DNA of 13,811 nucleotides from SKNW01 sp050485865 (GTDB lineage Bacteria; Gemmatimonadota; Gemmatimonadetes; Longimicrobiales; Gaopeijiaceae). How positions within the stretch are numbered: the stretch's first letter is position 1; each line of letters begins with the position of its first letter. The position numbers and the translations under genes were made by a program. Location of the stretch: assembly GCA_050485865.1 (NCBI GenBank), contig JBJHCE010000078.1, positions 1 through 13,811 on the forward strand, in the 5' to 3' direction. Below the pieces are notes generated by a model. It saw only the letters and a list, made by a program, of their open reading frames with translations, made no database searches and was not told where the DNA came from. Of this stretch, positions 1-6,233 are shown piece by piece.

Positions 1-1253
1 AGGGGGTTCGAGCCGGACATGGCCCCCTGGAGCGCGTCCATGATCCGGGCCTTGTCCCGCTCGGTCTGCAGCCGCCCGATGAACCAGCTCCCGGTGTTGC
101 CGAGTCCCTTGTAGTCCAGGTCCACCGGGTTCTGGGTGGCGAGGAGCATCCCCACCCCGAAGGCCCGGGCCTGCTTCAGGAGGGTCAGCATGGGCGCCTT
201 CGAGGGCGGGTTCGCCGTGGGGGGGAAGAACCCGAAGATCTCGTCCATGTAGACGATGGCCCGGAGGCTCGAGGTGCCCGACTGCCCCCGCATCCACGAG
301 AGGATCTCGTTCAGGAGCATGGCGACGAAGAACATGCGCTCGTCGTCGGAGAGGTGCGCGATGGAGAAGATCGACACCCGGGGCTTCCCCTCGGGGGTGT
401 AGAGGAAGGAGGGGATGTGGAGGGGCTCACCCTCCATCCAGGCCTGGAACCCCGGGGATGCGAGGATCCCGTTCAGCCGGAGCGCCAGGTCGAAGCGGTC
501 CTTCGACGGGTAGAAGCTCTCGAGCTCCATGACCCCCACCCGCGAGAAGGGGGGGCGCTGGATCGCCTCGATGAGGTGCCCGAGTTCGAGGGAACGCCCG
601 TGTTCCCACGCATTCTGGAGGATGTTCGAAAGGAGGATGTGCTCGCGGCTCCGGATCGGGTCGGCCTGGATCCCCAGGAGGGCTAGGAGGCTCGTGACGG
701 TGGACTGGATCCGGTCGCGGAGGGCGTCGGGGTCGGAGAGAACGGCCTCACCCGGCACCGCGAAGGAGCGAAGCACCGAGACCTGGCGGCCCGCGGCGCT
801 CCCCGGCGTGTAGATCGCGAAGTCGGCCTGTGCGCGGAGGCGTCGGATCCGGTCGCCGTCCTGCCCCCAGCCGGCGAGGCCCTTCCGCCAGAGCTCGGCC
901 TGCCCCCGGGCGAAATCGTCGGGCTCCTGCCCCTTCTGGCGCGCCACGTCCTCGTTCACCCAGGGGCGGAAATCCTCCGGGGCCAGGTCGGGGAAGGTCA
1001 GAAGCAGGTTCGCGAGATCGCCCTTCGGATCGATGGCGATCACCGGGATGCGGTCCATGGCCGCCTCCTCCAGGAGACCGATGGCGAGGCCGGTCTTCCC
1101 GCTCCCCGTCATCCCGATGATCACCCCGTGGGTGGTCAGGTCCCGGGAGTCGTAGAGGAGGAGGTCGTCGGTGCGCTCGCCGGAGGCGGGGTCGCGGAGG
1201 CGCCCCAGGTAGAAGGCACCGAGCTTCTCGAAGGCTTCCTGGGGGTGGTCCAC
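1..1253 (-). CDS. HerA-like/DUF87 P-loop ATPase (C-terminus cut by window edge)
   Basis: This reading frame is open on the minus strand for 417 codons and leaves the window at base 1, so the C-terminus is missing. The protein has a Walker A motif GMTGSGKT at residues 47-54, followed by IAIDPKGDL (73-80 region). A Walker B IVYMDE lies at 333-338 and is followed by GFFPP and, at about 373, TQNPVDLDYKG. This arrangement is typical of the HerA/VirB4/FtsK-like ATP-binding proteins usually annotated as DUF87 or DUF853, which are about 800 residues long. The true substrate of this stand-alone subfamily is not well established. No nurA nuclease partner is visible. I chose the GTG at 1253, because coding-like sequence (VDHPQEAFEKLGAFYLG) begins there. 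The frame stays open upstream to an ATG at 1364, but that stretch is proline-rich and would overlap the divergent gene's start codon. The gene is divergent from the nitronate monooxygenase gene. Confidence 0.88.
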   Translation of the reverse strand, partial: MDHPQEAFEKLGAFYLGRLRDPASGERTDDLLLYDSRDLTTHGVIIGMTGSGKTGLAIGLLEEAAMDRIPVIAIDPKGDLANLLLTFPDLAPEDFRPWVNEDVARQKGQEPDDFARGQAELWRKGLAGWGQDGDRIRRLRAQADFAIYTPGSAAGRQVSVLRSFAVPGEAVLSDPDALRDRIQSTVTSLLALLGIQADPIRSREHILLSNILQNAWEHGRSLELGHLIEAIQRPPFSRVGVMELESFYPSKDRFDLALRLNGILASPGFQAWMEGEPLHIPSFLYTPEGKPRVSIFSIAHLSDDERMFFVAMLLNEILSWMRGQSGTSSLRAIVYMDEIFGFFPPTANPPSKAPMLTLLKQARAFGVGMLLATQNPVDLDYKGLGNTGSWFIGRLQTERDKARIMDALQGAMSGSNP

Positions 1254-1362
1254 GGGGACTCGCTCCGGTTCGGGGTGGGGCGTGGGCGCGTCAGGCCCGC
1301 TGGGGCCGATGGGAGAATCTATCTCTCCCGGTCGCAGGAGACACGCACTACCTTCGGGCGCC
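1254..1362. promoter_or_regulatory. Divergent intergenic region with a 6-bp inverted repeat
   Basis: This spacer separates two divergent genes and should hold promoters for both. GGGAGA at 1311-1316 and TCTCCC at 1324-1329 form a perfect inverted repeat around a 7-nt centre, a possible operator. On the minus strand the centre contains TAGATT, a plausible -10 element that would place the ATPase transcript start before its GTG at 1253. On the plus strand TACCTT at 1349-1354 could be the -10 element of the flavoenzyme gene. Neither has a convincing -35 element. This is inference from sequence shape only. Confidence 0.4.
1349..1354 (+). promoter_or_regulatory. Possible -10 element giving a leaderless transcript
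   Basis: TACCTT sits 8 nt before the ATG at 1363, the distance expected between a -10 element and the transcript start. The same hexamer, in a similar context (CTACCTT followed by GGCGCC), serves as the -10 of the better promoter at 11545-11573. No matching -35 is seen here, so support is modest. Confidence 0.3.
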
Positions 1363-2391
1363 ATGACCCCCCTCCGCACCCCCCTCACGGAGTCGCTCGG
1401 GATCTCCCTTCCGGTGATCGGGGGTGCCATGTACCCCTGCTCGAACCCGGAGCTCGTGGGGGCGGTCTCGGCCGGCGGCGGGATCGGGGTGCTCCAGCCC
1501 GTGTCCCTCACCTGGGTACACGGCTGGGAGTTCCGCGCCGGGGTACGCCGGATCCTCGAGCTCTCTGGCGGACGCCCGGTGGGGATGAACGCCCTCATCG
1601 AGGGCTCGTCCCGGCGATACCGCGCCCGGATGGAGGGGTGGCTCGACGTGGCCCTGGAGGAGGGGGTGCGCTTCTTCGTGACCTCCCTCGGCAACCCCCG
1701 CTGGGTGGTGGAGCGGGTGGCGCCCCACGGCGGGATCGTCTACCACGACGTGACCGAGCGGAAGTGGGCGCTGAAGGGGCGGGATGCGGGGGTGCACGGG
1801 CTCATTGCGGTGAACCGGAGAGCCGGGGGGCACCCGGGCCCCCTGGACCCGGAGCGGCTCCTGGAAGAGATCGCCGACCTGGGGCTCCCGGCGGTCTGCG
1901 CCGGCGGGGTGGCCACGCCCCGGGACTTCGCTGCGGCGCTCCGGATGGGGTACGCCGGGGTCCAGGTCGGAACCCGGTTCATCGCCACGCGGGAGTGCAC
2001 CGCCCCCGAGGCGTACAAGGATGCGATCGTGGCGGCGCGCGAAGAGGACGTGGTCTGGTCCGAGCGGATCACCGGGGTGCCGGTGGCGGTGCTGGACACC
2101 CCCCGGGTGCGGGCCATGGGGCTCCGGGCCGGCCCCTTCGCCCGCTGGATGCTCCGGGGGAGGAAGCGGAAGCACTGGATGCGGGCGTACTTTACCCTCC
2201 GCGCCGGGTGGCTCCTCAGGAGGTCGATGCTCGGGGGCGAAGGCGTCGCCTCCCGCACGAAGGACGGGATCTGGCAGGCGGGGAAGAGCGTCGAGGGAGT
2301 GCGGACGGTGCTCCCGGTCGCGGAGATCCTGGAGGGGTTCCGGAGGGCCGTCTCCGAAGAACCCGGGGGGGGAGTCCGTACGGAAGGATAG
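1363..2391 (+). CDS. Nitronate monooxygenase / NAD(P)H-dependent flavin oxidoreductase family protein
   Basis: This 342-residue TIM-barrel flavoprotein belongs to the nitronate monooxygenase (2-nitropropane dioxygenase-like) family. Family members use FMN to oxidise alkyl nitronates, although many homologues act on unknown substrates. Visible signatures are PVIGGAM near the N-terminus (17-23), AGGHPG at 154-159 with the family's catalytic histidine at 157, CAGGVATP at 179-186, and the phosphate-binding GVQVGTRFIATREC at 199-212. The C-terminal part (about 245-330) matches the extension seen in longer family members. I chose the ATG at 1363, because the alignment-like region starts at once with TPLTESLGISLPVIGG; the open frame back to 1282 is low-complexity and unlikely to be coding. 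No Shine-Dalgarno is visible, and a -10-like TACCTT ends only 8 nt before the ATG, so the message may be leaderless. The DUF2207 gene follows after 33 nt. The physiological substrate cannot be inferred. Confidence 0.9.
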   Translation: MTPLRTPLTESLGISLPVIGGAMYPCSNPELVGAVSAGGGIGVLQPVSLTWVHGWEFRAGVRRILELSGGRPVGMNALIEGSSRRYRARMEGWLDVALEEGVRFFVTSLGNPRWVVERVAPHGGIVYHDVTERKWALKGRDAGVHGLIAVNRRAGGHPGPLDPERLLEEIADLGLPAVCAGGVATPRDFAAALRMGYAGVQVGTRFIATRECTAPEAYKDAIVAAREEDVVWSERITGVPVAVLDTPRVRAMGLRAGPFARWMLRGRKRKHWMRAYFTLRAGWLLRRSMLGGEGVASRTKDGIWQAGKSVEGVRTVLPVAEILEGFRRAVSEEPGGGVRTEG

Positions 2392-2424
2392 AGTCCTGTC
2401 TCGATCCCCACCGCCCCACTGGTC

Positions 2425-4212
2425 GTGAACCGTCTCCACGCACTCCGCGCGCCCACGCCTTCGGCGCCCCTCCGGACCTCCCTTCCGGCGGCAGCACTGG
2501 CTGCGATTCCGTTCCTCCTGGCGTCGACCCTCGCCCCGCCGGACCTCGGGGCTCAAGGGCTCCGGTACGGAATCGACCGTTTCGAGGCGCGGCTCTCCAT
2601 GGACGAGCACGGCGTGTTCGAGGTCGAGGAACGGATCCGCTTCCGGGTGGACCAGGGGAGCTTTTCGGAGGGATTCCGTCGCATCCCCCTCGATCGGAGG
2701 GCCCGGGTGGTCTCGGTCGAGGTGTCGAGCCCGGAGGTCGAGATCGAGCGGGTCCGGGAACGCCGCTCCGGCGGGGACCTGGTCCTGGAGTGGACCTTCG
2801 CCCGACGCGCGGAATCGGCCACCTTCGAGATCCGGTACCGGGTTACCGGCGCGCTCCTCGAGATCGACGGTGAGAACCGCATCGACTGGGAGCCGGTGGG
2901 ACCCGACTGGGAGGTCCCCCTGGAGCGGGTCCGCATCGAGGCGGCATGGCCGGACCTCGGGCTCGAACGGGACGACATGCGGGTCGCTCCCGCCGAGGGA
3001 GGCATGCTCGCGCGGACCGGAGACGGGTGGGAGGTAGTGTACGAGCCGGGCCCCCTTGATGCGGGAGAGCGCTGGGCCATGGCCGTCGGGTTTCCGGCCC
3101 GGATCGATGGTCGGCCACCACCGGAGCCGCTGAACCGGGGGGCCCTCGCGGTGGGGCTCCTCGGTGCGCTCCTCGCGGGCCTCCTTCCCGTGGCTGCCCT
3201 CGAGCGGGGAACCCGCGCGCCGGCCGTTTCCCTTTCGCGCCGGGTGCCCGACGACCCGGGGATCCCCCTGGACCGCGCGGTGCTCCTGGCCCACGGCGCC
3301 ATGCACTGGGCCCCCCGGGTCTTCACGCCTCTTCTCGTGTCCCTTGCTCGGCGGGGACAGGTGATCCTGGTGCAGGAACACGCAAACGGGAACGGGGACC
3401 CGGAAAGCGGGGAACGGCTCCGGGTGGAGCGGGCCACGCTGTCGAACGAGGGGGGGGCCGGGGCCATGCACCTCACGCCCTTCGAGAGCCGCTTCCTGGA
3501 GGAGCTCGCCCGGCATGACGACTTCGGGGCCTTCCTCTCCGGGGGCGCCGCCTTCCACCGGTCATCGCTTCGGAAGGCCCTCTCCGCGCTCGAGTCCGGG
3601 GGATGGATGGTGGACCGACTCGGCCGCTCGGTCGGTCTCGGAGGGGTTGGGGCCGCGATCCTCCTTGCGGGAATCGGGGGGCTCGTGGGGGTGTCGCGGG
3701 TCATTGACCTTCAAGCCCACCTGGCGGTTCCCTGGCTCCTCTTCGTGGCCCTCCTGGGCGTCGGGATCCTGCTCGTCGCCACCCGGCGCCGGGACCTGAC
3801 GGAGAAGGGCGCTCGCGAACGGGCCGAGGTCCGGGCGTGGCAAACGCACCTCCGGGCGGAGATCGACCGCCTGGTGGACCGCGATCCGGAGGGCGCCGGC
3901 CGGCTCCTCGTGGACCACCTGGAGTGGCTCCTCGCCGACCCCTCGGCGGACGCGGCCTGGATGGGCCGGATCGAGACGCGCCTTCGCGACGCCGGGATCG
4001 ACCTCCCCCTCCCGGGATGGATCCGGTCCCGGGGAGACCCCTTCGGCGCCTCCGGACACGACGTCCTGGCGGCCTTCCTCCCCATCTACCTGCTGAACAC
4101 GATGTCCACCCCGTCGAGCCCCGCCGCCGGCACCGTTCCGGGAACGGGTTTCCCCACCGGAGGCATCGGAGCCGCCGGAGGTTTCGGTGGGGGAGGAGGA
4201 GGAATCCGGTAG
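2425..4212 (+). CDS. DUF2207 domain-containing exported membrane protein
   Basis: This 595-residue protein matches the DUF2207 predicted membrane protein layout; the family has no settled function. It starts at GTG 2425. An N-terminal signal sequence (about 17-45) ends near the cleavage-like GAQ|G. The extracytoplasmic beta-rich domain (about 47-230) has family-like features such as YGIDRFEARLSMDEHGVFEVEERIRF (given here only as residues 48-73), a GFRRIPL segment at 83-89, and IDWEPVGPDWEVPLERVRIEA near 153. Transmembrane segments are likely at 239-259, 403-424 and 432-453. A cytosolic-type alpha-helical stretch follows (455-560). The tail after about 578 is glycine-rich (GGFGGGGGGIR), a common ending in this family. 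No Shine-Dalgarno is seen. The gene lies 33 nt after the flavoenzyme gene, so co-transcription is possible but unproven. Family assignment is from pattern recognition, without a search. Confidence 0.85.
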   Translation: MNRLHALRAPTPSAPLRTSLPAAALAAIPFLLASTLAPPDLGAQGLRYGIDRFEARLSMDEHGVFEVEERIRFRVDQGSFSEGFRRIPLDRRARVVSVEVSSPEVEIERVRERRSGGDLVLEWTFARRAESATFEIRYRVTGALLEIDGENRIDWEPVGPDWEVPLERVRIEAAWPDLGLERDDMRVAPAEGGMLARTGDGWEVVYEPGPLDAGERWAMAVGFPARIDGRPPPEPLNRGALAVGLLGALLAGLLPVAALERGTRAPAVSLSRRVPDDPGIPLDRAVLLAHGAMHWAPRVFTPLLVSLARRGQVILVQEHANGNGDPESGERLRVERATLSNEGGAGAMHLTPFESRFLEELARHDDFGAFLSGGAAFHRSSLRKALSALESGGWMVDRLGRSVGLGGVGAAILLAGIGGLVGVSRVIDLQAHLAVPWLLFVALLGVGILLVATRRRDLTEKGARERAEVRAWQTHLRAEIDRLVDRDPEGAGRLLVDHLEWLLADPSADAAWMGRIETRLRDAGIDLPLPGWIRSRGDPFGASGHDVLAAFLPIYLLNTMSTPSSPAAGTVPGTGFPTGGIGAAGGFGGGGGGIR

Positions 4213-4213
4213 C

Positions 4214-4237
4214 GGCGTGCGGGAGGCCCGCCTTGCC
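4214..4237 (+). terminator. Weak terminator-like hairpin after the DUF2207 gene
   Basis: Just after the stop codon, GCGGG (4219-4223) pairs with CCCGC (4227-4231) around a 3-nt loop. Outer GGC (4214-4216) and GCC (4235-4237) can add a second short stem. A pyrimidine-rich run follows, but there is no true T tract. It may terminate the upstream transcript before the accA promoter region. Confidence 0.35.
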
Positions 4238-4267
4238 CTTCCCCTCTCCGAACCTCGGCCCCCCTGT

Positions 4268-4359
4268 TAGATTGGGGATTCGTCCTCGCGTCTCCGGTAA
4301 CGAGAACCCCGCGCCCACCCCCCGTTCGGGGTCCGGCGCCGACACGATCGGGAGGGCCC
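4268..4359 (+). promoter_or_regulatory. Putative accA operon -10 element and ~80-nt leader
   Basis: TTAGATT at 4267-4273 stands out in a GC-rich spacer and could be a -10 element; no good -35 is present about 17 nt upstream. The leader that would follow runs to the TTG at 4360 and contains a small CCCC/GGGG hairpin around 4319-4331 and a GC-rich near-palindrome (CCGGCGCCG) near 4333. I recognise no known riboswitch or T-box. An accA leader with some regulatory structure is possible but not shown. Confidence 0.35.
4351..4356 (+). promoter_or_regulatory. Ribosome binding site deciding the accA TTG start
   Basis: GGAGGG lies 3-4 nt before TTG at 4360. It is the strongest Shine-Dalgarno-like sequence in the vicinity, and no ATG or GTG in the right frame lies near enough to the conserved AccA N-terminus, so TTG is the best start. 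Confidence 0.6.
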
Positions 4360-5346
4360 TTGGCCAGCGCACCGCATCTCGAGTTCGAACGCGACATGGT
4401 GGAGCTCCAGGACCAGATCCAGAAGCTCCTCGAACTCGCCGAAAAGAAGGGGATCGACGTCTCGGGGGAGCTCGGCGAGCTCCGGGGCAAGCTCCAGGAC
4501 CTCCGGGAGGAAACCTACCGGAACCTGGCCCCCATCGAGCAGGTCCAGGTGGCGCGCCACCCCCGCCGCCCCTACACCCTCGACTACATCCAGCGGATCT
4601 GCACCGACTGGATGGAGCTCCACGGGGACCGCGCCTTCCGGGACGATGCCGCGATCGTCGGCGGGTGGGCGCGCCTCGGCGGGGAACCGATCATGGTGAT
4701 CGGCCACCAGAAGGGCCGCGACATGAAGGAGAACATTCACCGGAACTTCGGGATGCCGCACCCCGAGGGGTACCGGAAGGCGCTCCGCCTCATGCGCATG
4801 GCCGAGAAGTTCCGCCGCCCGGTGGTGACCTTCATCGACACCCCCGGAGCGTACCCGGGGCTGGGTGCCGAAAAGCGGGGCCAGGCCGAGGCCATCGCCA
4901 TGAACCTCCGGGAGATGGCGCGGCTCCGCGTCCCCCTCCTCTCGGTGGTGATCGGCGAAGGCGGATCCGGCGGCGCGCTCGCCCTGGGTGTCACCGACCG
5001 GATCCTCATGCTCGAGCACGCGGTCTACTCGGTGATCTCTCCCGAGGGGTGCGCCGCGATCCTCTGGCGCTCCGCCGAGCACAAGGACAAGGCGGCTCGC
5101 GCCCTCAAGCTCACCTCGACGGACCTCCATGCGCTGGGGGTCTGCGACGAGGTGATCCCCGAGCCGGCGGGGGGCGCCCACTCCGACTGGGACCGCACCG
5201 CCTCCGCCCTCTCCGAGGCGCTGCGTCGTCACCTGGGGGAGCTCTCCGCCCTTTCGGCGGACGATCGCCGGAAGGCCCGCTGGGCCAAGTACGAGGCCAT
5301 GGGGGCCTGGACCGAGAACGGTCCCGCCCGCGGCACCTCGAACTGA
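4360..5346 (+). CDS. accA: Acetyl-CoA carboxylase carboxyltransferase subunit alpha
   Basis: AccA forms the alpha half of the alpha2-beta2 carboxyltransferase that moves the carboxyl group from biotinylated AccB to acetyl-CoA, giving malonyl-CoA for fatty-acid synthesis in the cytosol. The 328-residue length is normal for the family. An N-terminal helical segment (7-55, LEFERDMVELQDQIQKLLEL) precedes the crotonase-fold domain. Diagnostic stretches are KGRDMKENIHRNFGMPHPEG (118-137), FIDTPGAYPG (158-167), the oxyanion-hole glycines in GEGGSGGALA (199-208) and ISPEGCAAILW (226-236). Start: TTG at 4360 with a GGAGGG site just upstream. ricT follows after 20 nt and metG after that, so the three probably share one transcript. 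The accD beta subunit and accBC are not in this window; a separate accD is common outside the enterobacterial arrangement. Confidence 0.97.
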   Translation: MASAPHLEFERDMVELQDQIQKLLELAEKKGIDVSGELGELRGKLQDLREETYRNLAPIEQVQVARHPRRPYTLDYIQRICTDWMELHGDRAFRDDAAIVGGWARLGGEPIMVIGHQKGRDMKENIHRNFGMPHPEGYRKALRLMRMAEKFRRPVVTFIDTPGAYPGLGAEKRGQAEAIAMNLREMARLRVPLLSVVIGEGGSGGALALGVTDRILMLEHAVYSVISPEGCAAILWRSAEHKDKAARALKLTSTDLHALGVCDEVIPEPAGGAHSDWDRTASALSEALRRHLGELSALSADDRRKARWAKYEAMGAWTENGPARGTSN

Positions 5347-5366
5347 CCCGGAGCCACGGAAACCCG

Positions 5367-6233
5367 ATGGGAACCTTCGCGGAGGTGGGATTCAAGGGCA
5401 CCCGCCGCGGCTACTTCCAGGTGGACCCGGCGGTGGAGGCCGGGCTTCACCCGGGCGTGGGCGTGGTCGTGGAGGCGGATCGGGGCGAGGACCTGGGGAC
5501 CCTCCGCGCCCTCGGTGCCGTGGCCGAGCGCACCTGCTCGGGTTCCTCGGGGTGTTCGACCCCGATTCCCGAGCTCCGGGTCCTCCGTGCCGCCCGCCCC
5601 GAGGAACTCCAGACCCTGGCCGCCCTCCGCCGCGACGAGGAGCGGGTCCGGACGGAGACCCGCCGCAAGGTGACCGAACACGGCCTCAAGATGAAGGTCA
5701 CCGAGGCCGAGTGGCAGTTCGACCGCAACAAGCTCCTGATCTACTTCACCGCCGAGCGCCGGGTGGATTTCCGGGACCTCGTCCGCGACCTGGCGCGCAC
5801 CTTCCGCACCCGGATCGAGCTTCGCCAGATCGGAGTCCGCGACGAGGCCGCGCTCCTGGGCGGCGTGGGCCGGTGCGGCCGCGAGCTCTGCTGCTCCACC
5901 TGGCTCCCCGAGCTCAAGCCCGTCTCCCTCCAGCTCGCCAAGGACCAGAACCTGTCGCTCAACCCCTCGCAGATTTCCGGGTGCTGCGGCCGGCTCATGT
6001 GCTGCCTCATGTACGAGCACGACACCTACGTGCAGGCCCGGCGCCGCTTCCCCCGCGAGGGGAAGGTCCTCCGCACCGCCCGGGGAGAGGAGAAGGTCGT
6101 GGCCCTCGACATCTGGGGGGACCGGGTCACCCTCCGCGCCCCCGACGGCGAGCGCCGCATCCTTCCCCTCGACGAACTGAAGGCCGAGGTCCAGCAGGTC
6201 GGCCGCCCAGGAACCCCGGAGCCCGACGCGTGA
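5367..6233 (+). CDS. ricT: RicT/PSP1 family iron-sulfur protein (YaaT-like)
   Basis: This 288-residue protein has the PSP1 domain of RicT (B. subtilis YaaT). There it works with RicA and RicF as an Fe-S-containing complex that assists RNase Y-dependent mRNA processing, sporulation and competence. In many Gram-negative genomes RicT occurs alone with unknown partners. The core shows VTEAEWQFDRNKLLIYF (111-127), the conserved DFRDLVRDLARTFRTRIELRQIGVRDEA stretch (134-161), GGVGRCGRELCC (165-176) and SGCCGRLMCCLMYE (204-217). Nine cysteines (57, 63, 170, 175, 176, 206, 207, 212, 213) are present, the last seven in the expected cluster-binding region. The ATG at 5367 starts the conserved N-terminus; the open frame far upstream runs antiparallel to accA coding sense and is spurious. 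The stop codon overlaps the metG start (GTGA), implying translational coupling. Confidence 0.93.
   Translation: MGTFAEVGFKGTRRGYFQVDPAVEAGLHPGVGVVVEADRGEDLGTLRALGAVAERTCSGSSGCSTPIPELRVLRAARPEELQTLAALRRDEERVRTETRRKVTEHGLKMKVTEAEWQFDRNKLLIYFTAERRVDFRDLVRDLARTFRTRIELRQIGVRDEAALLGGVGRCGRELCCSTWLPELKPVSLQLAKDQNLSLNPSQISGCCGRLMCCLMYEHDTYVQARRRFPREGKVLRTARGEEKVVALDIWGDRVTLRAPDGERRILPLDELKAEVQQVGRPGTPEPDA

Noticed and set aside
1282..1362. N-terminal extension of the flavoenzyme to 1282
   Set aside because: The added residues are low-complexity and precede the family-like N-terminus; they would overlap the inverted repeat and the -10-like element.
1254..1364. Extension of the ATPase gene to the ATG at 1364 on the minus strand
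   Set aside because: The extra 37 residues are proline-rich without family likeness and would take in the whole divergent spacer and overlap the neighbour's start codon.
1348..3558. Minus-strand open frame of 736 codons
   Set aside because: It runs antisense to the flavoenzyme and DUF2207 genes, has biased low-complexity composition (P, G, R, E, H) and no recognisable domain; such shadows are expected in a very GC-rich genome.
4267..5232. Minus-strand open frame opposite accA
   Set aside because: accA on the plus strand is unmistakable; the antisense frame shows no domain.
3837..5366. Long upstream extension of the ricT frame
   Set aside because: It shadows the end of the DUF2207 gene and all of accA; the residues are arginine/proline/glycine-rich, and ricT similarity begins at the ATG at 5367.
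5552..6229. Upstream extension of the metG frame
   Set aside because: It overlaps ricT out of frame and is low-complexity; MetRS similarity starts right after the GTG at 6230.
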